This document shows positions 20,895 through 30,170 of a stretch of 48,702 nucleotides of DNA, in pieces. This DNA comes from Neisseria lactamica NS19 (GTDB lineage Bacteria > Pseudomonadota > Gammaproteobacteria > Burkholderiales > Neisseriaceae): assembly GCA_000193795.2 (NCBI GenBank), contig AEPI01000077.1:1-48702 (forward strand), given 5' to 3'. The translations under genes were made by a program, and so were the position numbers. Positions within the stretch are counted from its first letter, which is position 1. Each line of letters starts with the position of its first letter. The notes below the pieces were generated by a model, which searched no databases, was not told where the DNA came from, and saw nothing but the letters and a program-made list of their open reading frames with translations.

Positions 20895-22318
20895 CTTCCG
20901 CAAACGTCAGTTTCGACAAAATTAAGACCAGTACGCGTAAGCCCGGCGTTTACGTCGAATGGAACACCAAGCTTGCCGTGCGCAACCTGCCAACCAACAA
21001 GCAACGTGTGCTGCTCATTGCGCAACACAGCAATCCCAAAGCGGGCAAACTGTCTGCGCTGGCAAATATCTATTCTGCAGCCGATGTCGCAGCTGTGTAT
21101 GGTGCAGGTTCGCAGGCGCATTTGATGGCATTGGCCGCTATCAAGGCTTACGCATATGCAGATTTGAGCCTGATTACTGTTGCCGATAATGAAGCAGGCG
21201 TTGCCGCGACCGGCAGTATCACGATTACGGGCACTGCCGATACGCAAGGCGTTTTACGCGTCAACATCGGCAATGCCGATACGCTGACCGTCGGTGTCGC
21301 TGCCAATGCAACCGCCGCAACCGTAGCCGCTGCCGTCAAAGCCGCCATTGATGCCGAAACATCATTGCCGGTAACGGCGACAGCCTCTGAAGGCTTGGTA
21401 ACGCTGACGGCTAAAAATAAAGGCACGCACGGCAACCATATCCGTATCCGTACCGGCAATACCGCCGAAGGGATTACCGTTGCAGTCAAAGCGATGAGCG
21501 GCGGCGATGCGGATGCCGATATCGGCCCCGCATTAAATGCCGTGATCGCCGAAGGTCATAATTTGATTGCGGTAGGCTGTACCGATGAGGCGAACCTCTT
21601 GAAGTTGCGCGCACATTTGGACACTGTCGGCGCACCCGAAGAAAAACGCTGGGCATTGGGTATTTACGGTCAAACCGGAGCATTGGCGCAGACAACGACA
21701 CAGGCAGGCCGTCTGAACAGCGGTTATCTGTATTCGGCCTGGTATCGTAAAACGCCCAGCCTGCCGTGCGAGCTGGCGGCCGCGTTTGCTGCCGTAGTGG
21801 CCGGCGAGGAAGATCCGGCTCGTCCGCTCAATACCCTGAAGCTCAACGGCATCGGTGTGTGCGACAGTGCGGACAAGACGATGCGTACCGAACAGGAAAA
21901 CGCGCTCTACAACGGCGTTACCCCTATTGAAACCAGCCCGGACGGAACATCCGCCCAAATCGTCCGCGCTATTTCGACTTATACCAAAACCGCCAACGGC
22001 ACGGCAGACGAAAGCCTGCTCGATATGACTACCGTACGCACATTGATTTATGTATCAGGCGCGTGTGCCGACCGTATCGCATTGCGTTTCCCGCGCGACA
22101 AAATGACCGAGCGCACCATTGCCCGTGTCCGCTCCGAATTGATCGACGTGTTGATGAAATGCGAAGAATTGGAAATCGTCGAAGACGTTGAAAACAATTT
22201 GGCCAACCTGATTGTGGAACGCGATGCACAAAACACCGGCATGCTCAACTGCCGTGTGCCATCCGATGTGGTTAACGGCCTGCACCAAGTAGGCATGGTT
22301 ATCGACCTGTATCTGTAA
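20891..22318 (+). CDS. Contractile tail sheath protein (Mu gpL-like)
   Basis: 475 residues. The opening is SANVSFDKIKTSTRKPGVYV, typical of sheath proteins. An inserted middle domain (about residues 95-210) is rich in short repeats of Ala, Thr and Val and may be a surface decoration. The conserved C-terminal sheath domain includes DKMTERTIARVRSELIDVLM and ENNLANLIVERD. It contracts to drive the tube through the envelope. Confidence 0.92.
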   Translation: MTSANVSFDKIKTSTRKPGVYVEWNTKLAVRNLPTNKQRVLLIAQHSNPKAGKLSALANIYSAADVAAVYGAGSQAHLMALAAIKAYAYADLSLITVADNEAGVAATGSITITGTADTQGVLRVNIGNADTLTVGVAANATAATVAAAVKAAIDAETSLPVTATASEGLVTLTAKNKGTHGNHIRIRTGNTAEGITVAVKAMSGGDADADIGPALNAVIAEGHNLIAVGCTDEANLLKLRAHLDTVGAPEEKRWALGIYGQTGALAQTTTQAGRLNSGYLYSAWYRKTPSLPCELAAAFAAVVAGEEDPARPLNTLKLNGIGVCDSADKTMRTEQENALYNGVTPIETSPDGTSAQIVRAISTYTKTANGTADESLLDMTTVRTLIYVSGACADRIALRFPRDKMTERTIARVRSELIDVLMKCEELEIVEDVENNLANLIVERDAQNTGMLNCRVPSDVVNGLHQVGMVIDLYL

Positions 22319-22330
22319 AAAGGAAAGAAC

Positions 22331-22705
22331 ATGAGTACGGAATATGTAGGCAGCGTAACGCTGTATGTCGGTGCGACCGAGGTGGAGGTCACCAAGATTG
22401 ATGTGAAAAACATCACAGGCAAAAAAGAAGTTAAAACCATGAACCGCACACGCCGCGTCAAAGGCTTTACGCGCGGTGTCGGCCAGTATGATATTTCTTT
22501 TACCGCCGTCGTGCCGACAGACGGTACGGTTATCGATTGGGATAAAATCGAAGACGCAAAAATCTCGCTGGTCCCTGATATCAATGGCGCACGCCCAACC
22601 TCCTATCTTGGTTTTTGCGCGAAGGAAGCCGGTGAAAGCTATACGGTGGACAACGAATTGGTCATTGATGTGACCGGCTTTGCAACCCGTAAAGTGATTG
22701 AGTAA
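22331..22705 (+). CDS. Tail tube protein (Mu gpM-like)
   Basis: 124 residues, beta-rich: YVGSVTLYVGATEVEVTKID, KTMNRTRRVKGFTRGVGQYD, then DISFTAVVPTDGTVIDW. The pattern (NRTRRxxGFxxG) matches Mu tail tube proteins. The hexameric rings stack inside the sheath. AAAGGAAAG is the ribosome site. The tube gene follows the sheath gene by 12 bp. Confidence 0.88.
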   Translation: MSTEYVGSVTLYVGATEVEVTKIDVKNITGKKEVKTMNRTRRVKGFTRGVGQYDISFTAVVPTDGTVIDWDKIEDAKISLVPDINGARPTSYLGFCAKEAGESYTVDNELVIDVTGFATRKVIE

Positions 22706-22798
22706 ACCATCCGAAACTGACATCTGTTAAAGACGGTTTAAACAGCCTTTAAACGATAATTGGATTTTTATCCGATTAACCGTTTAGAGGCTTTTATT

Positions 22799-23185
22799 AT
22801 GTCTTCAATTTCTAAAGAACTCGAACATGCTGCAAAAGAGTATGAGCTGGTTGTTTCTCCCGACCTGAAAACCGTTTCAGGCCGTCTGAAGTACGGTATC
22901 TCTGTTGATGGTGCTGTTCATCGTGATTTTTCCATGCACCTGCTGACCGTACGCGAAGATATGGCTATCGACCCGACGCTGGAGGGTCAGGCACGTATGT
23001 TGGCAGCCTATTCAGCCTCTCTCGACCATATCGGTACGATCCAACCTGATGTTTTAACGCCCGATTTCTTGGCCGATGAGTTGGTCGCCACCGATTTTGA
23101 CGCGCTTTATTTCGCCCAAGAGCTGTTGGCAAAAAAGCGTCTGTCCGTTCAGCCCGTGCCGACCGCTACCGATACGCAGTCCTAA
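22799..23185 (+). CDS. Tail assembly chaperone, short form (Mu gp41-like)
   Basis: 128 residues from the ATG at 22799, preceded by AGAGG; the earlier in-frame ATG (22760) has no such site. It opens MSSISKELEHAAKEYELVV. Between the tail tube and tape measure genes, tail phages encode two overlapping chaperones made by -1 frameshifting. The slippery A AAA AAG at 23131-23137 is in the correct register for that, about 48 bases before the stop of this frame. Confidence 0.78.
   Translation: MSSISKELEHAAKEYELVVSPDLKTVSGRLKYGISVDGAVHRDFSMHLLTVREDMAIDPTLEGQARMLAAYSASLDHIGTIQPDVLTPDFLADELVATDFDALYFAQELLAKKRLSVQPVPTATDTQS
23131..23137 (+). promoter_or_regulatory. -1 ribosomal frameshift slippery heptamer
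   Basis: A AAA AAG in the zero frame GCA AAA AAG CGT. This is the most efficient bacterial slippery sequence. In the -1 frame the reading continues without a stop to TGA at 23392-23394. Confidence 0.75.
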
Positions 23186-23394
23186 AGCTGGGGAGCTACG
23201 GTATCTCTGCCGACGATATCGGCAAGATGACCCAGCCGGAGCTTGAGGGATGGCTTAAACAGGCTGATTTGATTGACCGAGGCCGTGCCGCTCCCGTGGT
23301 GCTGCCATGGTTTGCCCCGTCGGCTAAAACCCCGGCTCCGGCTGCATCCGGCGGACACACTCAAACCTTTATCAGTAAACGGAAGAAAAAATGA
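23131..23394 (+). CDS. -1 frame extension of the tail assembly chaperone (Mu gp42-type)
   Basis: After a slip at A AAA AAG the -1 frame reads KASVRSARADRYRYAVLKLG, continues through SADDIGKMTQPELEGWLKQA and ends in SKRKK. The fusion would be 198 residues. The extension has no good independent start, which supports production only by frameshifting. In tail phages the long form binds the tape measure protein and the short form the tube protein. Its stop overlaps the tape measure ATG. Confidence 0.75.
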   Translation, partial: KKASVRSARADRYRYAVLKLGSYGISADDIGKMTQPELEGWLKQADLIDRGRAAPVVLPWFAPSAKTPAPAASGGHTQTFISKRKKK

Positions 23395-25523
23395 GCCGTA
23401 ATACAGTCGAATTAGTTGCCAAGTTCCGAGATGACGCAAGTGTCGGCCTGCGCCGCTTGGCAACCGAGGCCAACCGTACGATGCAGATTCAAAGCCGTGC
23501 GGCATCATCTTCCGGCAGGCAACAACAGCTGATGCATGCAGCTGCCGCCCGTTTGGGCATCCGCACGGAGCGTGAAATCCGCCGTGAAATCCAACGTACT
23601 CAAGCGGCCTACAACGCAATGGCCAAAAGCGGCCGTGCTTCACACAATGAGCTGGCGCGGGCCGCCCAACAGACGCGCAGCCGTATTCGTGAGTTAAATG
23701 CCGAAATGAACAGCGGCAGCCGTTTCAACCGAATGATCCAAGGCGGTAAAAGTTTGGCGCGCGGCGCGGCTTCGGTTGCCGCCGGTGTGACGGCAGGGGC
23801 TTATGTATTGGCTCAGCCGGTCAACCGGACAATGGACTATGACACAGAGCTGCGCCACGCGGCCAATACCATGTATGCGGGCAAGACTTTGGCGGAAAAA
23901 CGCGCAGGCATGGAGGAAATTAATAAAACGGTAAACGATGCCGCTTATTTGGGTGGAACATCTAAGGAAGCAGCCTTGCAGGCGATGAATACCATGGTGG
24001 CCAGTGGTTCGTTGAGTGATGCTGCCGTAAAGCAGATGTTGCCAACCGTAATGAAAACAGCACTGGCCGCCAATGCCGATGCCGATGATATTGCCAATAT
24101 TGTGACCAAAGCGAAGCAGGCAGGGTTTAAAGAAGCCGATATTCCCGCATTGCTCGACCGCGCCATGCAATCGGGCGCGGATGGTGGCTTTGAGCTGAAA
24201 GACATGGCGCGATGGCTGCCGCAACAGATGGCGGCGATGAAAAACGCCGGTATGGGCGCGACGCTGGATAATTTTTCCAGCCTGCTCAATGCCAACCAAT
24301 TGTCGTTTATGACGGCGGGCAGTACCGATGAAGCCGGCAACAACTTAGTCAACCTGCTGGCCAAAATCAACAGTCAGGATATTGTCTCCAAAGCTGACAA
24401 AATCACCCTAAACGGAAAAAAGGGTTTTGACTTTACGGACAAGATGAATGAGCGTCAGGCAGCAGGCATGAACTCGCTGGACGCATTGGTCGATATTGTC
24501 AGTGAAATCGTGAGCAAGGATAAAAAGAGCGCGGCATTAATGAAGCAGATGGCCGCCGCTCAAGGCGATGAAGCCAAGTTGGCTTTACTGGAAAACCAAA
24601 AAGCTTTGGTTGACGGTACGGCTGTCGGCCGGTTGGTTTCAGACCGCCAAGCCTTGATGGCGTTGCTCTCGCTAATCAACAACAAGCAAGAAGCCGCACG
24701 ACTGCAGCAAGGACAAGCCAATGCCGCCGGTGCGGTAGACAATAATTATCAATTTGTGGCCGAAGGCTCCGGGTTCAAAAAAGAACAGCTCAAAACGGCA
24801 TATAGCGAAGCCGAATATGGTGCATTCTCAAGCTTTACCGACATGGTGGGCAACAAGCTTAAAGGTATTGCCGACTGGGCCAGAGGTAATCAGGAGACCG
24901 CGCAAACAGCAGTGGCGGCAGGACAAGGTGCCGCAGCGGTATCGGCGGCCGGTGGCGCAAGCTCAATGGTAAACGGCGGATGGCGGTTCTTCCAAGGCGG
25001 TCAAGGTGTTGCCGGTGCCGGCCGTTTCCTGCCTTCTGCAGGCTCAATGGGTGCCTTTGCTTTGGGTGCTGCTCCGTTGGCCGCTATGGGTGGCGTAACA
25101 CATTTGGCGGGTCAACGGGATAAATATGACGACTGGAGTAAGCCGTTGGTGGCATTCGCCGACCGCTTACAGTCGTTTTTACCTGATTTTATGTCGTCTG
25201 CCAAAAACGAATACATGAGAAAACGGGAGGAATTGGGTGGGAATAACGCTCCACTGGACAGCCCTGTTCTCAAAGAAAGTATGGCGCAATTGAGCCAATC
25301 AGCACAAACCAATCAGCAAGCCAGCCAGCAGTATGTTACTGCAGCAACTGAAAATCAGGCTGCAACCGCCCAGCTTACCAATGCGGCATCCCAGATGACG
25401 GCAGCGGCGGCGCAAATGCAGGCGGCGGCAGGTAAGCCGATACCCGTTACAGTCACCGTTCAAAACGGCAATATTATGGCCTATATCAATCAAGCGGCGG
25501 CGCGTGCGGCGGCAAAAAATTAA
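23391..25523 (+). CDS. Tail tape measure protein (Mu gp42-like)
   Basis: 710 residues. The N-terminus is helical (MSRNTVELVAKFRDDASVGL) with Arg/Gln-rich coiled segments up to residue ~110, followed by a hydrophobic region (SLARGAASVAAGVTAGAYVL) and by the phage tail tape measure domain (ELRHAANTMYAGKTLAEKRA). Later, Ala/Gln-rich repeats end the protein. Its length sets the tail length. It starts within the last codons of the frameshift extension. Confidence 0.9.
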   Translation: MSRNTVELVAKFRDDASVGLRRLATEANRTMQIQSRAASSSGRQQQLMHAAAARLGIRTEREIRREIQRTQAAYNAMAKSGRASHNELARAAQQTRSRIRELNAEMNSGSRFNRMIQGGKSLARGAASVAAGVTAGAYVLAQPVNRTMDYDTELRHAANTMYAGKTLAEKRAGMEEINKTVNDAAYLGGTSKEAALQAMNTMVASGSLSDAAVKQMLPTVMKTALAANADADDIANIVTKAKQAGFKEADIPALLDRAMQSGADGGFELKDMARWLPQQMAAMKNAGMGATLDNFSSLLNANQLSFMTAGSTDEAGNNLVNLLAKINSQDIVSKADKITLNGKKGFDFTDKMNERQAAGMNSLDALVDIVSEIVSKDKKSAALMKQMAAAQGDEAKLALLENQKALVDGTAVGRLVSDRQALMALLSLINNKQEAARLQQGQANAAGAVDNNYQFVAEGSGFKKEQLKTAYSEAEYGAFSSFTDMVGNKLKGIADWARGNQETAQTAVAAGQGAAAVSAAGGASSMVNGGWRFFQGGQGVAGAGRFLPSAGSMGAFALGAAPLAAMGGVTHLAGQRDKYDDWSKPLVAFADRLQSFLPDFMSSAKNEYMRKREELGGNNAPLDSPVLKESMAQLSQSAQTNQQASQQYVTAATENQAATAQLTNAASQMTAAAAQMQAAAGKPIPVTVTVQNGNIMAYINQAAARAAAKN

Positions 25524-25532
25524 GGAACCGCA

Positions 25533-26900
25533 ATGAGTTGGAAAGATACTTTACTCGATGCCAGTTTTAAAGGTGTCGGCTTTGATGTAATCGATGATGC
25601 GTTGCGTGGTACACACGCCTTGGCTGAACACGAATATCCTTTTGTTCAGGGGGCGGACATTGAAGATACAGGTGTGTCGGCAATGGATATGAGCCTGACG
25701 GCGGTATTGTGGGGGGACGATTATGAAGGCCGCCTGCAAAGCCTGCTGAACGTATTGCGCGAAACGGGAGCGGGCGAACTAATCCACCCGATTTACGGCA
25801 GCGTGCCCGATTGCGTGGTGGCTGATTTTGAAGCTGCTCATAATGAAGAAAATCCCGATTACTGTACGGTGCGGATGACCTTTAAGCAAAGTGTCAAAGC
25901 CGCCCCGTTTTTTGACCGTGAATTGCCGTCTGCACTGGCCGACGAAGTGGATTTCCTTGCCGACTTGGCCGTTTGGCAGGGTTTTGAAGTGTTTCAGACG
26001 GCCTTGGGCAAGATTCAGAAAACTCAAAGCCGTTGGAACGCATTTCATGCCACAGTATTGACGGCCGTCGTCGTTATGTATGGTCAGGTCAACGGCGTGT
26101 TTACCGGCTCAATGAATCTTCTAAACAGCCCGCGTGTATTGGCGGCGGAGCTGAAATCAGTATTCGGTATGTTGGCAAATATGCACGTCGTCGGTAAAAG
26201 CGGGCTGGATGGCTGGCGCGATATGGTTGGCGGGGTATCAAAAGCCGCCGCTACGCCGTGGCAGGTAAGTCGCGGGGCAGAAGGCAGCGTTTCGGCAATA
26301 GATTTAATTCAGCGTGCAAAGGTTGAAGATGTCGCTGCTTTCACAGCGTTTACCGCAACTGTCGGAGCGTGTGCTTTGGCGGAACAGGCAGCAGATATTT
26401 TGGCAACACAAATTGATGATCCGACTTTAACGCCCGTGGAAATCTCACGCCTATTATCTGATACCCATGATGCTTTGCAACGCACGCTGGCCGCAAACCG
26501 TATTTTGGCGATGATGTTGGCAAATGAGGCAAAGGCCGAGAAGATGGCTTATTCCCTGCTAAGGTTATACCAAACACCGGCAGACAGTGCTGATGATGTG
26601 TACCGACGTATCGAAGCGGCAGGCCTGTTGCCGCAAACACCATATCTTGAAACTGCCGCCGAACTGACTGAAAGTTTGCGTGATACGGCACACAAGCTGC
26701 AAAAACAGGCTTTTGCCGTTTTGAATATGCGCCCTCCGTTAGTGCAGAAAATTGTAGGACATGATACCAGCCTGCATCTGTTGGCGTTTGAATGGTATGG
26801 CGATTACAGCCGTTTTGGCGAGTTGTTGCGTCTGAATCCGCAAATCCGTCATCCGAACTTTCTCAGTAAAGGAGAGGTGTTAAATGCCTACGCCGAATAA
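25533..26900 (+). CDS. Mu gpN-like DNA circularisation / tail protein
   Basis: 455 residues. The N-terminal DNA_circ_N-type domain is seen: MSWKDTLLDASFKGVGFDVI, HALAEHEYPFVQGADIEDTG and YCTVRMTFKQS. In Mu, gpN was linked to circularising injected DNA and is a tail component near the baseplate. The rest is helical. It overlaps the gpP-like gene by 17 bases. Confidence 0.85.
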   Translation: MSWKDTLLDASFKGVGFDVIDDALRGTHALAEHEYPFVQGADIEDTGVSAMDMSLTAVLWGDDYEGRLQSLLNVLRETGAGELIHPIYGSVPDCVVADFEAAHNEENPDYCTVRMTFKQSVKAAPFFDRELPSALADEVDFLADLAVWQGFEVFQTALGKIQKTQSRWNAFHATVLTAVVVMYGQVNGVFTGSMNLLNSPRVLAAELKSVFGMLANMHVVGKSGLDGWRDMVGGVSKAAATPWQVSRGAEGSVSAIDLIQRAKVEDVAAFTAFTATVGACALAEQAADILATQIDDPTLTPVEISRLLSDTHDALQRTLAANRILAMMLANEAKAEKMAYSLLRLYQTPADSADDVYRRIEAAGLLPQTPYLETAAELTESLRDTAHKLQKQAFAVLNMRPPLVQKIVGHDTSLHLLAFEWYGDYSRFGELLRLNPQIRHPNFLSKGEVLNAYAE

Positions 26901-28023
26901 TACCGTCACTCTGATGATTAACGGCAAAACCCACGGGCAGTGGACGAATTACGATATTGTGTCCGACCTATTAACTCCTGCCGATGATTTTAGTGTCACT
27001 CTAGGCCGTCCGGTAGATGCAGTTCCGACTGCAGTGAAAGAAGGCGATAAAGTAGAAGTCCGTGTCGGTGGGGATACGGTATTGAGCGGCCATATCGACC
27101 GTGTGCACACTACGACAGAGAAAGGCAATAAAACGCTGACCATACAAGGCCGCGACGATGCCGGCATCCTGTTGGACTGTTCTGCGCCGCTGTTTAACGC
27201 GCAGGATATGGATTTAAACCAAATTATCGAAAAAATCGTCAAGCCTTTGGGTTTGTCCAAAATCCGTATCGATGCATCTAAAACCGATAAAACCCATAAA
27301 GTGCAGATCGAACCGGGCAGCCGCGCGTGGGATGCCTTGACGCAATATGCCGAAGCCAACGGCGTATGGCCTTGGATGGAGCCTGACGGCACCTTGGTTG
27401 TCGGCGGTCCCGACTACACCGCCGCACCTGTTGCCGGGCTGATCTTGCGGGTCAGTGGCGACAATAACAATATCAAGCGTCTGGAAGTAAACCGCGATAT
27501 GGCGGCACGGTACAGCGAAGTTACCGTGTTGGCGCAAAGCCACAGCGGCAAACATAACATCAAAGCCACCGCCAAAGACGAATCCGTCAAACTGCACCGC
27601 CCCCTAATCGTTACCGAGCCGGACATCGACAGTCAGGCTCAAGCGGAACGTAAAGCAAAGAAACGCTTGGCGGACAGCCGCTTGGAAGGCTTGACCATCA
27701 CGGCAGTGGTACAGGGGCACCGAACCGATGACGGTACGTTGTGGCAACCGGGTCAGAGAATCAACGTATTGAGCGAACCAGACGGCATCGACTCAGTGTA
27801 TTTCCTTATGGCGCGTACCTTTGTCGGAGGCAGAGACCAAGGCACGGAAACTGTATTAACGCTTAAAGAAGACGGCGCGTGGGTATTGGATGCCGACCCG
27901 CCGAAGAAATCGGGCAAAACCAAAATGCCGTCTGAAAGCCGCAAAGCCAACGGTCAAGCACCGGTCAAGCCGAAGAAACGCCGTCAGGCTAAAAAGCCAA
28001 AACAGGAATTGCAGGTTATTTAA
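26884..28023 (+). CDS. Baseplate hub protein (Mu gpP/gp44-like)
   Basis: 379 residues. The start MPTPNNTVTLMINGKTHGQW and the segments DKVEVRVGGDTVLSGHIDRV and KTLTIQGRDDAGILLDCSAP match the gp44 hub family, which forms the trimeric cup under the tail tube, analogous to T4 gp27. A basic, Lys-rich C-terminus (KKRRQAKKPKQELQVI) is probably disordered. The only ATGCCGTCTGAA word of the phage core lies near its 3' end (27925). Confidence 0.87.
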   Translation: MPTPNNTVTLMINGKTHGQWTNYDIVSDLLTPADDFSVTLGRPVDAVPTAVKEGDKVEVRVGGDTVLSGHIDRVHTTTEKGNKTLTIQGRDDAGILLDCSAPLFNAQDMDLNQIIEKIVKPLGLSKIRIDASKTDKTHKVQIEPGSRAWDALTQYAEANGVWPWMEPDGTLVVGGPDYTAAPVAGLILRVSGDNNNIKRLEVNRDMAARYSEVTVLAQSHSGKHNIKATAKDESVKLHRPLIVTEPDIDSQAQAERKAKKRLADSRLEGLTITAVVQGHRTDDGTLWQPGQRINVLSEPDGIDSVYFLMARTFVGGRDQGTETVLTLKEDGAWVLDADPPKKSGKTKMPSESRKANGQAPVKPKKRRQAKKPKQELQVI

Positions 28024-28653
28024 ATGGATATTAAAACCATAGATAAGCGTATCAAACAGGCGTTTAACACTGTCCGGCAGGGCTTTCGCGGAAAGGTTGC
28101 CCGCGTCAAAGCAGCGGGCGGTGTGCAGAAAATCCAAGTCGAAGGCTTGGACGGCGAAACCGTGCAAGACTTGGAGCATGCCGAAAACTTCGGTTTTACC
28201 AGCAATCCGCCCGCAGGCAGCGATTGCGTCGTCGTACCCTTGGGCGGCAAAACCAGCCACGGTATTATCGTTACCACGACAAACGGCGCGTACCGCATTA
28301 CCGGTTTGTCTGATGGCGAAACGGCGGTTTATAACGCTGACGGTGCCAAGATGGTGTTAAAAAAGGGGCGCGTCATTGAGATTGACTGCGATAAATTAAA
28401 TATTAAAGCACCTGGCGGCGTAAATATTACTTCGGAAAAAGTTGAATGTTCTGCGGTATTAACCGCGCAAGGGCAAATCAACGGCAACGGCGGTATGGCG
28501 GTGCAAGGCGGCAGCGGTACGACATTTACCGGTAACGTGGATATGGTCGGCGATTTGAATACTACCGGCGCATTAACCAACAACGGTAAAGATGTCGGCA
28601 GCAATCACAAACATACCGAGACCAACGGTTCGGAAACCGGTGAAGTCATTTAA
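28024..28653 (+). CDS. Baseplate spike protein (Mu gp45-like)
   Basis: 209 residues. An OB-like N-terminal part (GKVARVKAAGGVQKIQVEGL, GSDCVVVPLGGKTSHGI) precedes a beta-helical C-terminal half with repeated short strands (INGNGGMAVQGGSG..., MVGDLNTTGALTNN). Near the tip is the HxH motif (NHKHTETNG) that binds iron in gpV/gp45 membrane-piercing spikes. It follows the hub gene directly. Confidence 0.88.
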   Translation: MDIKTIDKRIKQAFNTVRQGFRGKVARVKAAGGVQKIQVEGLDGETVQDLEHAENFGFTSNPPAGSDCVVVPLGGKTSHGIIVTTTNGAYRITGLSDGETAVYNADGAKMVLKKGRVIEIDCDKLNIKAPGGVNITSEKVECSAVLTAQGQINGNGGMAVQGGSGTTFTGNVDMVGDLNTTGALTNNGKDVGSNHKHTETNGSETGEVI

Positions 28654-28662
28654 ACCGCCTTT

Positions 28663-28706
28663 AAAGGCCGTCTGAAAATCCTTATCGGGTCTTTAGGCGG
28701 CTTTTT
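28663..28706 (+). terminator. Terminator after spike gene
   Basis: AAAGGCCGTCTGAAA pairs imperfectly with TTTAGGCGGCTTTTT over about 14 bases. The left arm is the last AG-dialect uptake word seen in the prophage. Confidence 0.7.
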
Positions 28707-28764
28707 ATATTTGTCTGACATCCATTCTCTCAAAGAAAGGGCGTCCATATCCGAAAATTCCGGT

Positions 28765-29118
28765 ATGGACGCTTTACTTAATCCCGCCACCGGCGACTAC
28801 TTATTAAACCAATCCGCTCAAGGTATCGAAAACGAAGTCTATGTGCGGCTGCTTACCCCGCTGGGCAGCTACTGGGCAGAGCCCGCGCTGGGCAGCCGCC
28901 TGCACGAATTGCGCCGCATGAAAGACCTGCCGCGCATGGCGGTGCTGGCCAAGCAGTATGCTGAGCAGGCTTTGCAGCCGATTTTGGATACCCGCCGCGC
29001 CCGCCGCATCAATGTGGCTGCCTCTTTGGCACGGCGCGGCCGGCTGCGGCTGGATATTGCGGCGGTGGATGCAAGCGGCCGGAGTTTGAATTTAATCCAC
29101 GAGGTGCGGCTGGCATGA
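28765..29118 (+). CDS. Baseplate protein (Mu gp46-like)
   Basis: 117 residues from the ATG at 28765 (MDALLNPATGDYLLNQSAQG); a TTG in frame 18 codons upstream exists but its codons look less typical. Family features: IENEVYVRLLTPLGSYWAEP, then ALGSRLHELRR. It is a wedge protein related in role to T4 gp25. GC content and codon use rise from this gene on. Overlaps gp47-like by four bases. Confidence 0.82.
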   Translation: MDALLNPATGDYLLNQSAQGIENEVYVRLLTPLGSYWAEPALGSRLHELRRMKDLPRMAVLAKQYAEQALQPILDTRRARRINVAASLARRGRLRLDIAAVDASGRSLNLIHEVRLA

Positions 29119-30170
29119 AAACCAAAAACTTTGAGCAACTGCGCAGCGACTACCTGCGCGATTTGAGCAACCAACAGCCTGCCGCCCACACCCACCCCGG
29201 CAGCGACAATTACGCCCGCGCCACCGCTTTGGCCGCACTGGCCGAGGGGCAATACCGGCATCAAGAGTGGATTTTGCGGCAGGTATTTGCCGATACGGCG
29301 GACACCGCCTATTTGGAGCGCCATTGCGCCATGTATCGCATTTGGCGCAAAGCGGCTGCCGCAGCGGCGGGCAGCATCCGCATCAGCGGCGCGCCCAATA
29401 CCGTTCTGCCTGCCGGGCTGGTGGCCCAAGTGGGCGACATTACCTATCAAACCGGTGCACCGGGTCAAACCGACGGCAGCGGTCAGGTATTGATTGCCTG
29501 CCACTGCCTGAGCACCGGTGCCGCCGGCAATCAGCCGGACAACACCCCGGCCAAACTGCAAAGCCCGCCTGCCGGCATTGAGGCAGATGCCGTGCTCACC
29601 GGTATGGTGGGCGGCACCGATATCGAGAGTGATGCCGCGCTGTTAGACAGGCTGCTGTCGCGCCTGCGCCAACCGCCCGCCGGCGGCAACGCCTACGACT
29701 ATTACCGCTGGGCAATGGACGTGCCAGGGGTGGAGGCGGCATTTGTGTATCCGCTGCGGCGTGGTTTGGGCACGGTGGATGTGGCCATCCTTACCGCTTC
29801 CGGTTTACCCTCTCCCGATGTGGTGCGCGCCGTACAACAGTATATCGACGAGCGCCGCCCGGTTACCGCCAAAAACGTGCAGGTGATGGCGCCGCAACGC
29901 GTGCCGCTCAATGTATCGGTGCGCGTATCGCCGGCCGACGGCTACACCCTGCCTGCAGTCAAGGATGCCGCTGCCCGCGCCTTGTCAGCCTATTTCGCGA
30001 CCATCAAGCCGGGCGACACCGTCTATAAAAGCCATATCGAGGCACTGATTAGCGATACCCCGGGCGTGCGCGACCGCGTGCTCGACAGTCCGGCCGCCAA
30101 CCAAAACGCCGCCATCACCCCGCACATCCAATGGCTCGCCTTGGGCACGTTTGAGATGACCCTGTTATGA
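29115..30170 (+). CDS. Baseplate J-like protein (Mu gp47-like)
   Basis: 351 residues. The baseplate J pattern is visible: DTAYLERHCAMYRIWRKAAA, AGSIRISGAPNTVLPAGLVA, GGTDIESDAALLDRLLSRLR and VYPLRRGLGTVDVAIL. It forms part of the wedge that joins the hub to the fibres. It overlaps its neighbours by four bases on each side. Confidence 0.9.
   Translation: MKTKNFEQLRSDYLRDLSNQQPAAHTHPGSDNYARATALAALAEGQYRHQEWILRQVFADTADTAYLERHCAMYRIWRKAAAAAAGSIRISGAPNTVLPAGLVAQVGDITYQTGAPGQTDGSGQVLIACHCLSTGAAGNQPDNTPAKLQSPPAGIEADAVLTGMVGGTDIESDAALLDRLLSRLRQPPAGGNAYDYYRWAMDVPGVEAAFVYPLRRGLGTVDVAILTASGLPSPDVVRAVQQYIDERRPVTAKNVQVMAPQRVPLNVSVRVSPADGYTLPAVKDAAARALSAYFATIKPGDTVYKSHIEALISDTPGVRDRVLDSPAANQNAAITPHIQWLALGTFEMTLL

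Larger units (their letters stand above)
3227..28676. repeat. Set of AG-dialect DNA uptake words scattered through the Mu-like core
   Basis: Exact AGGCCGTCTGAA words: plus strand at 3227, 4777, 7193, 8350, 10619, 15010, 20404, 21706, 22879 and 28665; minus strand at 5126, 14723, 15588, 17859, 20086 and 25993 (left coordinates). Many lie inside coding sequence. One ATGCCGTCTGAA is at 27925. The rest of the window, from 32,698 rightward, carries ATGCCGTCTGAA. The words promote uptake of DNA by competent neisseriae. The listing is by eye and may miss a few. Confidence 0.85.
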
